Shown: positions 1-10,054, counted from the stretch's first letter. The stretch is 64,000 bases of DNA from CAINVV01 sp963663675 (GCA_963663675.1 OY760498.1:2542001-2606000), one strand, 5' to 3'. Notes: a model not told the origin generated them from the letters alone. Numbers and translations: made by a program.

Positions 1-379
1 CAAGGCCGCTGGCAGAATTGAAAATCATTTCTGATGGTATTTCAGAAATGGTTTTCAATTGGTTAAACACGATAAATTGTTTTTTTAATGAGTCTACAGA
101 ATGTTTCAATCTGGCATTTGTTAAACCAAGATTTGAGCCTCCTGAAGGTAATGGATTATAAGATATGGCAGATGGCCGTGAAGAAAAATAAATGGCACTA
201 TCAAAACGCTGGCCAATCAATTCGCTGCCAACAATTTTATTATTCTTTACAATTAAACTTCCATTTGCCTTTGTGGGGAAGGTAATTTGAGCGATCCCTG
301 TTACAAATAACGGATATATGACACCTGTTAATACAGTAAAGAAGAGGAAGATTTTTAAAGATATGATAAGTGTTTTCAT
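1..379 (-). CDS. kdpC: KdpC, K+-transporting ATPase subunit C (partial, C-terminus outside window)
   Basis: Reading the minus strand from an ATG at 379 gives about 126 codons before the window edge. KdpC is the single-span subunit that stabilises the KdpFABC potassium pump in the inner membrane. The translation has one N-terminal hydrophobic segment (about residues 5-30). It is followed by KdpC landmarks: GSELIGQ near residue 51, then SSRPS and YNPLPSGGSNLG, and it is cut at SASGL, where the family motif SASGLDPHIS would continue. It starts 11 bp after the kdpB stop, so the two are co-transcribed. Only the N-terminal two thirds are visible; the sensor genes kdpD/kdpE, if present, would lie to the left. 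Confidence 0.95.
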   Translation of the reverse strand, partial: MKTLIISLKIFLFFTVLTGVIYPLFVTGIAQITFPTKANGSLIVKNNKIVGSELIGQRFDSAIYFSSRPSAISYNPLPSGGSNLGLTNARLKHSVDSLKKQFIVFNQLKTISEIPSEMIFNSASGL

Positions 380-390
380 ATTTTGAAGCA

Positions 391-2469
391 TTACATATTA
401 ATTATAATATCAATAAGCTTTATTCCCATAAAGGGAGCCAAAATTCCACCTAAACCAAAAATAAGCAAATTTCGGGTCAAGGCAGCATTTGCTGAAATTG
501 GTTTATAACGGACACCTTTTAAAGCCAAAGGAATGAGTAAAACGATGATAATTGCATTGAATATTACTGCGCTCAGAATGGCACTCTGGGGCGAACCGAG
601 ATTCATAATATTTAATACAGAAAGCGGTCCAACCTCACTCTTGCCGGAATAGAGTGAGATGGCAATTGCTGGAATAATAGCAAAATATTTTGCCACATCG
701 TTGGCAATGCTAAATGTAGTAAGCGAGCCCCTGGTCATCAGTAATTGCTTGCCTACTTCCACCACCTCAATCAGTTTAGTCGGATTACTATCAAGATCCA
801 CCATGTTCCCTGCTTCACGTGCAGCCTGCGTTCCTGTGTTCATGGCAATGCCAATATCGGCCTGCGCAAGTGCAGGGGCATCATTTGTACCGTCTCCAAT
901 CATTCCAACAAGATGGCCGTTGGCCTGTTCTTCCCGGATACGGCGTAATTTATCTTCAGGTGTAGCTTCTGCCATGAAATCATCAACTCCCGCTTCGGCT
1001 GCAATGGCAGCGGCAGTCAGTGAATTATCTCCAGTAATCATTACAGTTCGAATCCCCATCTTTCTAAGCTCGGCAAATCGCTGTTTGATTCCGCCTTTTA
1101 CAATATCCTTCAGGTGGATGACTCCGAGAACCCTTTTATCCTCCGCCACGACCAACGGAGTAGCCCCTTGCCGGGCCAATTCAGAAACAATATCTTGAAT
1201 CTTTTGAGTGTAAAACCCATTGTTGTTTTGCACAAAGCCACGAATGGCATCCGATGAACCTTTCCTGATCATATGGGTAATTCCGTCATCTGAAACAAAA
1301 TCAACGCCACTCATTCTTGATTGTGCCGTAAAAGGAATGAATGTTGCATGGAGTTGGTGAACCTCACGACCGCGGATATTGAACTGGTCTTTTGCAAGAA
1401 CAACTATTGAACGGCCCTCGGGTGTTTCATCCGAAAGTGATGAAAACTGGGCGGCATCGGCAAGTTCTTCAACAGTCACGCCATCTGCAGGAATAAAATT
1501 TGTTGCCATTCTATTGCCCAATGTGATCGTTCCGGTTTTGTCAAGCAATAGTACATCCACATCACCAGCTGCTTCGATGGCACGTCCACTCGTAGCAATA
1601 ACGTTTCGCTGTAAAAGCCTGTCCATGCCACTAATCCCGATTGCACTCAACAAACCTCCAATGGTTGTTGGGATCAGACAAACAAGCAATGCAATCAGAA
1701 CTGGTAATGTCAGATTCATCGATTCAGGTAATCCTGAAGCCGACAAACTGTAACTAAAAAATGCAGGCAGTGTAGCCACAGCCAAAAGAAACACGATTGT
1801 CAGACCTGAGATTAAAATTGACAATGCAATTTCATTGGGGGTTTTTTGGCGTTTTGCTCCTTCAACCAATGCAATCATGCGGTCAATAAATGTGTTTCCA
1901 GGTTCGGAAGTTATGCGGATATAGATTCTATCGCTAATTACTTTAGTTCCTCCCGTAACGGCAGATCTGTCTCCACCGCTTTCCCGGATTACAGGTGCCG
2001 ACTCCCCTGTAATGGCTGACTCATCGACACTTGCAATGCCTTCAATGACCTCACCATCCGAGGGTATGATGTCACCCGATTCGCAAACAACGATGTCGCC
2101 TAATTTAAGTTCCGCGGCATTGATAAAAACCTCAAGCTTACCATTCAACTTTCGGGCAATAGTTTGCTTGCGGTTTTTTCGCAGGCTGTCAGCCTGTGCT
2201 TTTCCCCTTCCTTCAGCGATGGCCTCGGAAAAATTTGCAAATAATACGGTGAACCATAGCCAAATGGTAATGTTAAGATTGAATAATGAAAAATTATGTT
2301 GATAAATATCTGTCATCACAACAATTGTTGTAAGAACTGCGCCTATCCCAACAATGAAAATGACGGGATTTTTTATTAATAATACAGGATTTAGTTTGAT
2401 AAAACTGTCCTTTACTGCCTGAAAAGCCAACTTACGGATGAAAAGGCTTAGATTTTGTTTTGTACTCAT
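391..2469 (-). CDS. kdpB: KdpB, P-type ATPase subunit of the Kdp potassium pump
   Basis: KdpB is the ATP-hydrolysing P-type (class IA) subunit that drives high-affinity K+ import through KdpA. The 692-residue length is typical of the family. Visible motifs are the actuator TGES (AITGESAPVIRESGGD), the phosphorylation motif DKTGTITLGNR at about residue 310 with the catalytic Asp, and the hinge motif GDGTNDAPALAQADIG with the following TGTQAAREAGNMVDLDSNPT stretch typical of KdpB. Membrane segments sit near residues 35-75, 215-275 and 585-690. The gene starts 11 bp after the kdpA stop and precedes kdpC by 11 bp. Nothing appears damaged. Confidence 0.98.
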   Translation of the reverse strand: MSTKQNLSLFIRKLAFQAVKDSFIKLNPVLLIKNPVIFIVGIGAVLTTIVVMTDIYQHNFSLFNLNITIWLWFTVLFANFSEAIAEGRGKAQADSLRKNRKQTIARKLNGKLEVFINAAELKLGDIVVCESGDIIPSDGEVIEGIASVDESAITGESAPVIRESGGDRSAVTGGTKVISDRIYIRITSEPGNTFIDRMIALVEGAKRQKTPNEIALSILISGLTIVFLLAVATLPAFFSYSLSASGLPESMNLTLPVLIALLVCLIPTTIGGLLSAIGISGMDRLLQRNVIATSGRAIEAAGDVDVLLLDKTGTITLGNRMATNFIPADGVTVEELADAAQFSSLSDETPEGRSIVVLAKDQFNIRGREVHQLHATFIPFTAQSRMSGVDFVSDDGITHMIRKGSSDAIRGFVQNNNGFYTQKIQDIVSELARQGATPLVVAEDKRVLGVIHLKDIVKGGIKQRFAELRKMGIRTVMITGDNSLTAAAIAAEAGVDDFMAEATPEDKLRRIREEQANGHLVGMIGDGTNDAPALAQADIGIAMNTGTQAAREAGNMVDLDSNPTKLIEVVEVGKQLLMTRGSLTTFSIANDVAKYFAIIPAIAISLYSGKSEVGPLSVLNIMNLGSPQSAILSAVIFNAIIIVLLIPLALKGVRYKPISANAALTRNLLIFGLGGILAPFMGIKLIDIIINM

Positions 2470-2480
2470 TGTTTTAAAAG

Positions 2481-4172
2481 TTAAAAGGTGACACCATTCT
2501 TCATCAGCAAATGTTCTACAATAGGTCCAAGAGATAATGCAGGAAAATGCGTTAATCCACCAACAATCAGGATGACTACAATCAGTAAACCGACAAATAG
2601 CCAGTTGTCTGTATGAAAAGTCCCTGAAGAGGATGGAGTTATATTCTTTTGTGCCATGCTTCCGGCGATTGCCATTACAGGTAAAATGATCCCGAAACGT
2701 CCAATCAGCATTCCAAACCCGATGGTCAAATTGTAAAACACAGTATTTGCGTTTAACCCTGCGAAAGCGCTTCCATTGTTGCCTGCTGCTGAAGCATAAG
2801 CGTAAAGAATTTCGGAGAGTCCATGCGGACCCGCATTATTAAGGCTCGATAATCCGGGACTAGTTACCGAAGCCCAGGCTGCGAAAAGAAGTATCACTAT
2901 ATTTGGGGCAAGAACAGCGATGATAGCCATCTGAACTTCGAACTTCTGAATCTTTTTACCCAGGTATTCAGGTGTGCGCCCAACCATCAATCCGGCAATA
3001 AATACCGTAAGAATTATAAAAATTACTATACCATATAATCCAGAACCTACACCTCCGAAAATAATCTCGCCAAGCATAATGTTGATCATTGCAACCATTC
3101 CTGCAAGGGGCGACAAACTATCGTGCATCGCATTTACCGAACCGTTTGAGGCAGCAGTGGTAGAAGTCGACCAGAGGACACTGTTGGTGATTCCAAAACG
3201 GGTTTCCTTTCCTTCCATTAAATGCAAATTTCCAAAAATCGGATTGGTTGAATATTCTGCATACAGTGAAATACTCAACCCGACAAGGAGTAATACCATC
3301 ATAGCCGAAAAAATTGTCCACCCTTGTCGCGTTGAGCCAACCATTTTACCATAAGTGAAAGTTAAAGCGGCAGGGATAAGCAACAGAGCCAACATTTCAA
3401 GAAAATTACTGAAAGGGGTCGGATTTTCGAAAGGGTGTGAACTATTGGAATTAAAAAAACCGCCTCCGTTGGTACCCAATTGCTTTATAGCAATCTGCGA
3501 AGCTGCCGGACCCTCCGGGATGACCTGAGTAGCGCCTTGAATAGTTTGAACAGTATCGTAAGATTTAAAATTTTGCACCACGCCCTGACCTACCAATACA
3601 ATCGCAAAAAGGATGGACAAAGGCAGTAAAATATAGAGTGTTGATTTTGTCAGGTCAGACCAGAAATTTCCGAGCTTGTCAGTGGTTTTGCGGGATATTC
3701 CCTTGATAAGTGCAATTAAGACAGCTATTCCGGTGGCAGCACTGACAAAATTTTGTACAGTTAAACCAATCATCTGCACAAAATAACTGAGGGTTGTCTC
3801 TCCTGCATATCCCTGCCAATTGGTGTTTGTTACAAAACTTGCAGATGTATTGAAGGCGGAATGCCAGGAAACATCTCCGAGATGTGCCGGATTCATCGGT
3901 AAGTAGCTCTGAAAAATTTGAAGGAGAAAGACAAAAACGAGGCCAACCAGATTAAACATGAGCAGCTCAAAGGTGTATGTTTTCCAATTGGTCTCTTTCC
4001 CGGCATCAATACCCGCAAATTTGTAGGTCAGCTTTTCGAGCCAACCCAAAACCGGTACCATCGGATGGTTCTTTCCGGTAAAAACCTTGTACATATAATT
4101 CCCCAAAATAGGTGTCAAGCCTATTAAAACGGTGAAAAACAGAATTATTTGAATAAAATCTTGTGTTGTCAT
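2481..4172 (-). CDS. kdpA: KdpA, potassium-binding and channel-like subunit
   Basis: KdpA is the K+-selective, channel-like membrane subunit of KdpFABC. The 563-residue protein is close to the usual length and strongly hydrophobic (about ten spans). The four selectivity-filter loops of the family are visible in order: TNTNWQGY near residue 115, LGTNGGGFFNSNSSHPFENP near 230, the NGSVNAM segment near 345, and AAGNNGSAFAGLN near 470. It follows the porin gene by 18 bp and precedes kdpB by 11 bp on the same strand. The gene looks intact. Confidence 0.98.
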   Translation of the reverse strand: MTTQDFIQIILFFTVLIGLTPILGNYMYKVFTGKNHPMVPVLGWLEKLTYKFAGIDAGKETNWKTYTFELLMFNLVGLVFVFLLQIFQSYLPMNPAHLGDVSWHSAFNTSASFVTNTNWQGYAGETTLSYFVQMIGLTVQNFVSAATGIAVLIALIKGISRKTTDKLGNFWSDLTKSTLYILLPLSILFAIVLVGQGVVQNFKSYDTVQTIQGATQVIPEGPAASQIAIKQLGTNGGGFFNSNSSHPFENPTPFSNFLEMLALLLIPAALTFTYGKMVGSTRQGWTIFSAMMVLLLVGLSISLYAEYSTNPIFGNLHLMEGKETRFGITNSVLWSTSTTAASNGSVNAMHDSLSPLAGMVAMINIMLGEIIFGGVGSGLYGIVIFIILTVFIAGLMVGRTPEYLGKKIQKFEVQMAIIAVLAPNIVILLFAAWASVTSPGLSSLNNAGPHGLSEILYAYASAAGNNGSAFAGLNANTVFYNLTIGFGMLIGRFGIILPVMAIAGSMAQKNITPSSSGTFHTDNWLFVGLLIVVILIVGGLTHFPALSLGPIVEHLLMKNGVTF

Positions 4173-4190
4173 AAAGTTGATTGTTATTGA

Positions 4191-4955
4191 TTAGATGGTA
4201 ATGCCAACTGTCAGATGGATATAATCGCTTTTCGAGTAGGATGCAGAAGGATTAATAATTAAAGAGGCCTTAACAGGCAAAGAATAGGATTCTGTGATTT
4301 TAATCCCTTTTGAAATGGCAGTACCGATATTGACTAAAGAGAATGACTTTTTTGGGGTTTCAGGATCAAAAGCAGTAGCACCGTAATTATTGTAATAACT
4401 GGCCCATGGGGTAAACCCAAAAAAGAAAGCTACCGGACCTTTTGAATAACCCAACTCAATGTAAGTTGAAAAGGCCTGTTTGGTTGAATCGGTAGATTTC
4501 TTATCTAAACCATAAACGAGCGTATTCCAGGTAACACTTATGGGCAAGGTATTCGGACCGATAAAACCAATCGTACCTTCAATCCGGTGTCCAGTTTCAC
4601 TGTTCTTATAGTTGAAATAATTTGCTTTCTCAAAATTCCAGTTATAATCAGTAACTGCAAATCTTAATTGCCCGGAAGTCAAGGAAATATAAGGATCAAC
4701 TTCTTTATAGCTCCCGGTAAAATCAGTAGATCCCCAAACACCAATCTCAAAATTTCCTTTTGTATAAGCCAACGTTGGCTGGAAGTTGGGGGTAGGACTA
4801 CCGGTTGCCAGGGAACCTCTCCAGACGTAGCTGCTTACAATATCTGCAGTGATTTTAAAAGGCGAAGCAGGCTCAACAGTTTGTGCCATTACATTTTTAT
4901 TTGCTGTAAAGGCCAGGGCGAAAATTAACAAAGGGCAAAATATTTTAAACCTCAC
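4191..4955 (-). CDS. Outer-membrane porin-like protein (TorF family) inside the kdp operon
   Basis: A 254-residue protein with an N-terminal signal peptide ending near AQT (residue 26), followed by alternating beta-strand-like segments (YVWRGSLATGSP near the N-terminus; family-typical SYVWRG) and a C-terminal HLTVGITI strand. This matches the TorF-type putative porins of Gram-negative bacteria. The start is GTG at 4955, because an in-frame stop lies two codons upstream and the next Met is inside the signal peptide. It sits 18 bp before kdpA and 187 bp after kdpF, so it is probably co-expressed and could let K+ or other small solutes across the outer membrane. That role is inference from position. 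Confidence 0.8.
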   Translation of the reverse strand: MRFKIFCPLLIFALAFTANKNVMAQTVEPASPFKITADIVSSYVWRGSLATGSPTPNFQPTLAYTKGNFEIGVWGSTDFTGSYKEVDPYISLTSGQLRFAVTDYNWNFEKANYFNYKNSETGHRIEGTIGFIGPNTLPISVTWNTLVYGLDKKSTDSTKQAFSTYIELGYSKGPVAFFFGFTPWASYYNNYGATAFDPETPKKSFSLVNIGTAISKGIKITESYSLPVKASLIINPSASYSKSDYIHLTVGITI

Positions 4956-5142
4956 GATCTATATTTTTTCGTTAATTACAATTGTTTTTTGTTGGCCTTA
5001 TTCTTTCTTCACGATAGTTCTGTTGACCTTCAATGTATTTGTCTTATTCTAGCAGGTGACCTTCCACGCTTCCTATTGCAAAAACAAGAAGAACATAACC
5101 GAAAAATTTCAAGATGAAAACAACTCAGCCAATGACTGTTTT

Positions 5143-5271
5143 TTAAAATTTTTCAGGTTTGATCAGGGCATACAACAGGTATCCCAGAATAAGAAGGGTG
5201 ATAAATATTCCGATTGTATAACCACCCGGAGAACCGGAGGACTGCACATCCATCAAAATTGTTGTATTCAT
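5143..5271 (-). CDS. kdpF: KdpF, small stabilising subunit of the Kdp pump
   Basis: A 42-codon reading frame on the minus strand, too short for most gene callers. It encodes one hydrophobic helix (GIFITLLILGYLLYALI) followed by KPEKF at the C-terminus, the characteristic end of KdpF (YLLYALxxPEKF). KdpF is a lipid-like single-span peptide that stabilises the KdpABC complex. It is the first gene of the operon; the next gene in the transcript is the porin rather than kdpA, which is unusual. The ATG at 5271 is the only start that keeps the helix intact. A weak -7-like CACCTTTG lies about 35 bp upstream. Confidence 0.88.
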   Translation of the reverse strand: MNTTILMDVQSSGSPGGYTIGIFITLLILGYLLYALIKPEKF

Positions 5272-5552
5272 AAAAAGTTCATTTAAATTTTACGTTACAA
5301 AGGTGCGCAGCTATTTATAAAGATTTTAAAAGGAATGATGTGGTGAGGATAAAGAAATTATAAGGATGGAAATTTAAAACCCAGGCACATTTCGGGTAAG
5401 TGTGAAAAACATCCTGCAATACGAGGTTACCCAATGAATTTCAAAGGAGAACAGTTCAGTCAGTCAATCCTTCCCCATTTTCTAAAAGGTTGGTATCTTG
5501 ACGCGGCATTATTAAATTCTAATACCGGTTTCTTTATATTAATATTTATTCT

Positions 5553-8315
5553 TCAGTGAATTTCCTTATTCCCGGCATTTTTCTCTACATGATATATCAA
5601 CTCCTGGTACCCGATTTCACCCTCATCTGAAATTGCCTCGACTACCACGAGCATATCTCCCAGGTTATCCGCATTGTAAAACGATGCGAAAGCCTTGCCG
5701 GAGCTGTCGGTTGTGATGATCGGGTCCCAGTGCACCAAGGCGCGAAGATCGGGTTTGTACCACTCTTCAGGCTGGATATTTTCGTACTTTGGAACATAAA
5801 ATTCACGGTGCGGAGCAAAAACGGGAACCACTGCCTTTAACAATCCTGTGGTACTTTTTGCTCCGTAGATACCTTGCCCGGCATAGGTATAAATAGCGAT
5901 GACATCTCCCCAGACAGGAACGTAAGCAGGATTTGCCTGCGGATACGTTTCCATGTAAAGACTACTAAAATTTTTCGCACCCTCAATGATTTCAAAACTT
6001 TTCACTTCGCCGGGAGGAATATTGGGTATTTGAGGATAATCGTAATAAAGAACCGGAATTCCGTCGATTACCACAAGTGTCATTTCTGACTGCCTGACTC
6101 TTGCATACAGATTTCCGTCACGCGCCCTCCTGACAATGACCTTGTCCGGGAAATTGAACATCAGGACACTGTATAAACCGTACGACCATTTTTCTTCCTT
6201 ATCCTGGATGGACTTTCCGCTGATAATCATACCCGGCTCGCCATATGCTTCAATTACCTTTTTTCGCTCAGGAGTCATTTTATAGGCTTCCACAACAACT
6301 TCGCCCAACAATATCTCTCCGGCAGATAATTTGTAGGTATCATCCACCTTCTTGCGAACGATGCTTTTTTCGACTATTGCATGCACCACACTGTCAGCCT
6401 TTTCCACAGACCTTGCATGATTAAAGGAGACAGGAGGCGAAATCTGCTTATCCAATGTAATGGTATAATTCTTCTTCTCACCCCTTTTATTCGCACTCTG
6501 AACCAGGATATTGAGGTTTTGGCCATATTCATCACCCACATTGAACCTGAACCTGCCCAGGCTATCGGTCCGCTGTGTCTGAACAGAACGAATTTTGCCA
6601 AAAGTCATCAGGGTCAACTCTGAAACCTTTTTGTTCTTACCGGAAAATATTCCGCTCACGGTGCCTGATACCCTTAAAGCAGGTTCAGGCTGAAACGTAA
6701 AGGATCGTTCCGTATTGGTATACAAGTATTTACTCCAACCCTGAGTTAGCATAAGGTCATCAAGATCACTTTGCCGGGTTGTATCACTGCTGAAATAGTA
6801 TCCGGGATCTTCAATTTCACCTTTAAGTTCTGAATGGAGTAGCAAACCGGATAGAATATTCTCACGCCTGTGTTGCAGCTGTCCCAACTGCGCCTTGTTC
6901 ATTACCAGCAGGGATAAATTCGTATAGACTGCCTCCCCTTTGCTGTCTGTTGTCCCGATTGCCAACTTTGTCAATTCCCGCTGTGCATAGCTGCTTTTAT
7001 CGGGTGCAATAGCAATATTCACCCGGCTTCCAGGCCTTTCGTTAAAATAAAGCCTCTCGGCCAATGGGTGCATCTTGTCATCCATCAAGGTACAAGCCAC
7101 AATTCCTTCCGGAAGTGAATCCGCCGGCAATGCAAAAACGACAGAGCCAACCTTCAAACGGTCTTTTATTTCATAGTAAACAACACCCCTGCAGGCGATT
7201 AGCAGGTTGATACTGTCATTCCTGAGGTAGTTAGAGGAGATTTTTATCCTGATGTCGTCCTGGTATTTACTTACGGACATCACATTACCCTGGCATACAA
7301 CTTTTGGCAGTGGATAGAGCAGGGATAATTTATTTTCTGACAGGGAAGACAGCTGAGCAAAATATTTCGTGGTACTGTCCGCATTGCCAAGTAAGAAACT
7401 TCCCATTCCCAACCGGTTGCTTTTAAAGGGCACAATGACATCGCCATTGCCATTTACTATGACGCCCTCAACAATTTTACCCCTACCATTGTAATCAACT
7501 GCTTTAAAGCCTACCCTGCTCCTTAATCCATGCACCAGCTCTCCACCTTCAGGAAAGAACTGCAGATCGAAATGATCTTCATCCAGGGCTACCGTTTTAG
7601 TATAGGTAAATTTGTTCCTGGTCCGCATCTGCAAAGTGACCAACTGTGAATTATCCGTTACCGGATAATCAACCAGGTACTTGCTTTCCCCGTTCTTTTT
7701 GACAGCTAGCGTATCTTTTCTATTATCGAGAATAACAACCAGGGTAACCTCTTTTTTGTGAAGACTATCTATGGCAATAGGATTGAGCGTGGCTCTTACA
7801 TGTATTTCCTTATGATTTTCTTTGATAAGAGTTATTTCCCCTATTGGGTCGGAGGTCACTTTGGCCGATGAAGAAAACAGTTGAATGTATTCCCTGCAAA
7901 TGAAATCAGTGCCAAAATTCCTGTTCCATCCTGTATAGGCCCTGACCTGGTAAGTACCTTCATCGAAGCTCTTATTCAGCTCAAAGCAACCTTCCCCGAT
8001 ACCTTTTTCCAGTTTGATCAGCTTCTTATCGGCTATCCTTTCATCCGGTCCGACCAGCTCAACATAAAGAACGCCGGTCAAAGCGGACGGAACATGATCG
8101 ATCGAACTGACTACTATCGATTTAAACCAGACTATCTGATCTGTTGTATATACTCTACCATCCAGTTGCAGGTAGATTTTCTCTGCAAAGGAGTTGAAAG
8201 TAGTGGAGTTAACTGTTTGTGATACTGACGGATAAATGGCAAACCAGGATAATAAGCCAAATAAGCTTATTATCCTGGTTAAGACTTTTCCGGTAGAATA
8301 CAGAGTTTTAGGCAT
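5553..8315 (-). CDS. Secreted MG2-domain / TonB-plug-like surface protein
   Basis: A 920-residue protein with an N-terminal membrane or signal segment (residues about 10-35). The N-terminal half has the macroglobulin-like pattern seen in many Bacteroidota surface proteins (FAEKIYLQLDGRVYTTDQ..WFKSIV, residues about 43-70). The middle has carboxypeptidase-regulatory-like beta domains. A Plug-like segment follows near residues 730-830 (LVVIDGIPVLYYDYPQIP, then AIYTYAGQGIYGAKSTTG). The C-terminal region ends in an alpha-2-macroglobulin-like DSSGKAFASFYNADNLGDML. Such proteins are thought to sit in the outer membrane or periplasm; the substrate is unknown. It is transcribed as a single gene, separated from the upstream esterase gene by a perfect 20-bp inverted repeat. 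Confidence 0.75.
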   Translation of the reverse strand: MPKTLYSTGKVLTRIISLFGLLSWFAIYPSVSQTVNSTTFNSFAEKIYLQLDGRVYTTDQIVWFKSIVVSSIDHVPSALTGVLYVELVGPDERIADKKLIKLEKGIGEGCFELNKSFDEGTYQVRAYTGWNRNFGTDFICREYIQLFSSSAKVTSDPIGEITLIKENHKEIHVRATLNPIAIDSLHKKEVTLVVILDNRKDTLAVKKNGESKYLVDYPVTDNSQLVTLQMRTRNKFTYTKTVALDEDHFDLQFFPEGGELVHGLRSRVGFKAVDYNGRGKIVEGVIVNGNGDVIVPFKSNRLGMGSFLLGNADSTTKYFAQLSSLSENKLSLLYPLPKVVCQGNVMSVSKYQDDIRIKISSNYLRNDSINLLIACRGVVYYEIKDRLKVGSVVFALPADSLPEGIVACTLMDDKMHPLAERLYFNERPGSRVNIAIAPDKSSYAQRELTKLAIGTTDSKGEAVYTNLSLLVMNKAQLGQLQHRRENILSGLLLHSELKGEIEDPGYYFSSDTTRQSDLDDLMLTQGWSKYLYTNTERSFTFQPEPALRVSGTVSGIFSGKNKKVSELTLMTFGKIRSVQTQRTDSLGRFRFNVGDEYGQNLNILVQSANKRGEKKNYTITLDKQISPPVSFNHARSVEKADSVVHAIVEKSIVRKKVDDTYKLSAGEILLGEVVVEAYKMTPERKKVIEAYGEPGMIISGKSIQDKEEKWSYGLYSVLMFNFPDKVIVRRARDGNLYARVRQSEMTLVVIDGIPVLYYDYPQIPNIPPGEVKSFEIIEGAKNFSSLYMETYPQANPAYVPVWGDVIAIYTYAGQGIYGAKSTTGLLKAVVPVFAPHREFYVPKYENIQPEEWYKPDLRALVHWDPIITTDSSGKAFASFYNADNLGDMLVVVEAISDEGEIGYQELIYHVEKNAGNKEIH

Positions 8316-8353
8316 CTCGTCCGGTTTCGTTAGCGCGTCATCTCATACATACC

Positions 8354-8400
8354 AATTCAGAAAGTTAACAGAAGACACAATTCTGTTAACTTTCTGAATT
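8354..8400. repeat. Perfect 20-bp inverted repeat (7-nt loop)
   Basis: Two perfectly complementary 20-nt arms (8354-8373 and 8381-8400, sequence AATTCAGAAAGTTAACAGAA and its complement) are separated by GACACAA. It lies between the end of the esterase gene (8502) and the start of the MG2/Plug gene (8315), both on the minus strand. The stem is AT-rich and no T-tract follows on either strand, so it is not a classical intrinsic terminator. An mRNA-stabilising hairpin, terminator or operator are all possible. Confidence 0.7.
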
Positions 8401-8501
8401 TCTGTGAATTTATTTGGTTATTTATTTACAGATTTCCTGAAATGCCTCTTTATAATGGTCAGGAAAATGTTACTGTAAATTAAGTAGCAAAGTAACAATT
8501 C

Positions 8502-9926
8502 CTATTTGACGGGCTCCCAATCATCTGTCCTGAAGGAAGATACCGGTAATCCGTCGGTCCCGAACAGGTCACCAACGACAAAGTCCTGGAACGCATACCG
8601 CACGGCAACAGGTTCAGAAACCGATGGACACAACAGCGTGACACCGTTTCCCGTGATAAAAGCCTTTGCCGGAAAGAATCGTTTCCCTGAACCTGCCACT
8701 TCAAAACAGTTAAGCTCTTTCCCGAAGGAGGTAAGGCCGTTTGGCGCGTTGTCGAAGGTAAGCTGGACTGTTCCGGCATTTACCTTCATCTCTTTAAAAA
8801 CAGGACTATGTCCATTGACGCCTTTCATGCCGTATGTTTGTTCCAAAGCCAGTAATGCCAGTCTTTTGGACCCTTTTTCCTTGTGGGAAGGATGAATGCA
8901 ATCCTTTTCGCCGATATCCATAATACTTGCCATACCAATATTTTTTATGGAGGAGGAAGCTTTCAACTGTGCTTCGCGCAGGTAGGCTGAACTGAGTCCT
9001 GACGGGCCGTAATCAAAGGGAGCGATTTGCATAAAATAAAACGAAAAGTCTCCTATTCCCCAAACAGAGCGCCAGTTCTCAATCAATCCGGGCATTAATT
9101 TCCGGTACTCGGCAGCCTCATTCCTGTTGGATTCTCCCTGGTACCAGATTGCACCCCGGATTCCGTAACCAACCATCGGATTGATCATGGCATTGAATAA
9201 AACAGTTGGTGTTTGGGGTGATAGTTTTTCAACCTGTTTCGTGTCAGGCAGTTTCACCCAATCGAAGTTTTTGCATCCGCTTTCACTGATCCAGGGTTCA
9301 ATCCTGGTTCCGCCCCAGCTTGTATTGATCAGTCCCACAGGCACATGGAGTGCCCTGTTCAGCATCAGTCCGAAATAATAGGCTGTCGCGCTGAATTCTA
9401 CGACATTTTCAGGTTCACAGAGGCTCCAGCTGCCGGTAAAATCGTCCAGCGGTTCCAGGCTGGTGGCTTTCTTAACTGTAAAAAGCCGGATCACCGGATT
9501 TGACGACGTTGCTACAGCTTCTCCGGATCCGACAATTGGCTGATTTTTATAACCTTTCATGGGCATCTCCATATTGGATTGTCCGGAACAAATCCAAACC
9601 TCGCCAATAAGTACATTCTTCAATTTCAGGCTTTTCCCGTCACTGACTGTCACTTCGTAAGGTCCGCCGGCTTTTGGAGTAGCGATATTCAGTTTCCAGC
9701 TTCCATCGTTTGAAGCCTTTGTACTGTAACTCTTGTGATTCCATGAAGTGGAAGCACTTACGGTCGCATTTTTGGAGGCCTTCCCCCAGACAGCCACCTC
9801 AGTTTGCTGCTGCATGACCATATTATCACAGAATATGGCAGGTAATTTAATGTCCGCAAATAGGTTGCCTGCTGAAAATAATGCCAACAGCAGGATTGCA
9901 AAAAATTGAGCGAGTTTTCCTTTCAT
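8502..9926 (-). CDS. Sialate O-acetylesterase, secreted (SGNH hydrolase)
   Basis: This enzyme removes O-acetyl groups from sialic acids or other acetylated sugars so that glycosidases can act. The 474-residue protein has a signal peptide (residues 1-24). The SGNH-type block I motif GQSNMEMP at about residue 117 carries the nucleophilic Ser. GAIWYQGESN lies at about 257 and IHPSHKEKG near 344 supplies the catalytic His. It lies downstream of a GH92 gene on the same strand with a 128-bp gap, which fits a small surface-glycan degradation cluster. Substrate is inferred from family, not from sequence. Confidence 0.88.
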   Translation of the reverse strand: MKGKLAQFFAILLLALFSAGNLFADIKLPAIFCDNMVMQQQTEVAVWGKASKNATVSASTSWNHKSYSTKASNDGSWKLNIATPKAGGPYEVTVSDGKSLKLKNVLIGEVWICSGQSNMEMPMKGYKNQPIVGSGEAVATSSNPVIRLFTVKKATSLEPLDDFTGSWSLCEPENVVEFSATAYYFGLMLNRALHVPVGLINTSWGGTRIEPWISESGCKNFDWVKLPDTKQVEKLSPQTPTVLFNAMINPMVGYGIRGAIWYQGESNRNEAAEYRKLMPGLIENWRSVWGIGDFSFYFMQIAPFDYGPSGLSSAYLREAQLKASSSIKNIGMASIMDIGEKDCIHPSHKEKGSKRLALLALEQTYGMKGVNGHSPVFKEMKVNAGTVQLTFDNAPNGLTSFGKELNCFEVAGSGKRFFPAKAFITGNGVTLLCPSVSEPVAVRYAFQDFVVGDLFGTDGLPVSSFRTDDWEPVK

Positions 9927-10054
9927 TTTGATTTATTTAGACTAATTAGACAATTATTCGATGACGTTTTCAGTATCAAGTACTTGCCCCGGTTCATCGG
10001 GTGAAGCATCGTAACGCCCACCCGGTCTGTTCAATCATTTATGACATCTTCAAC

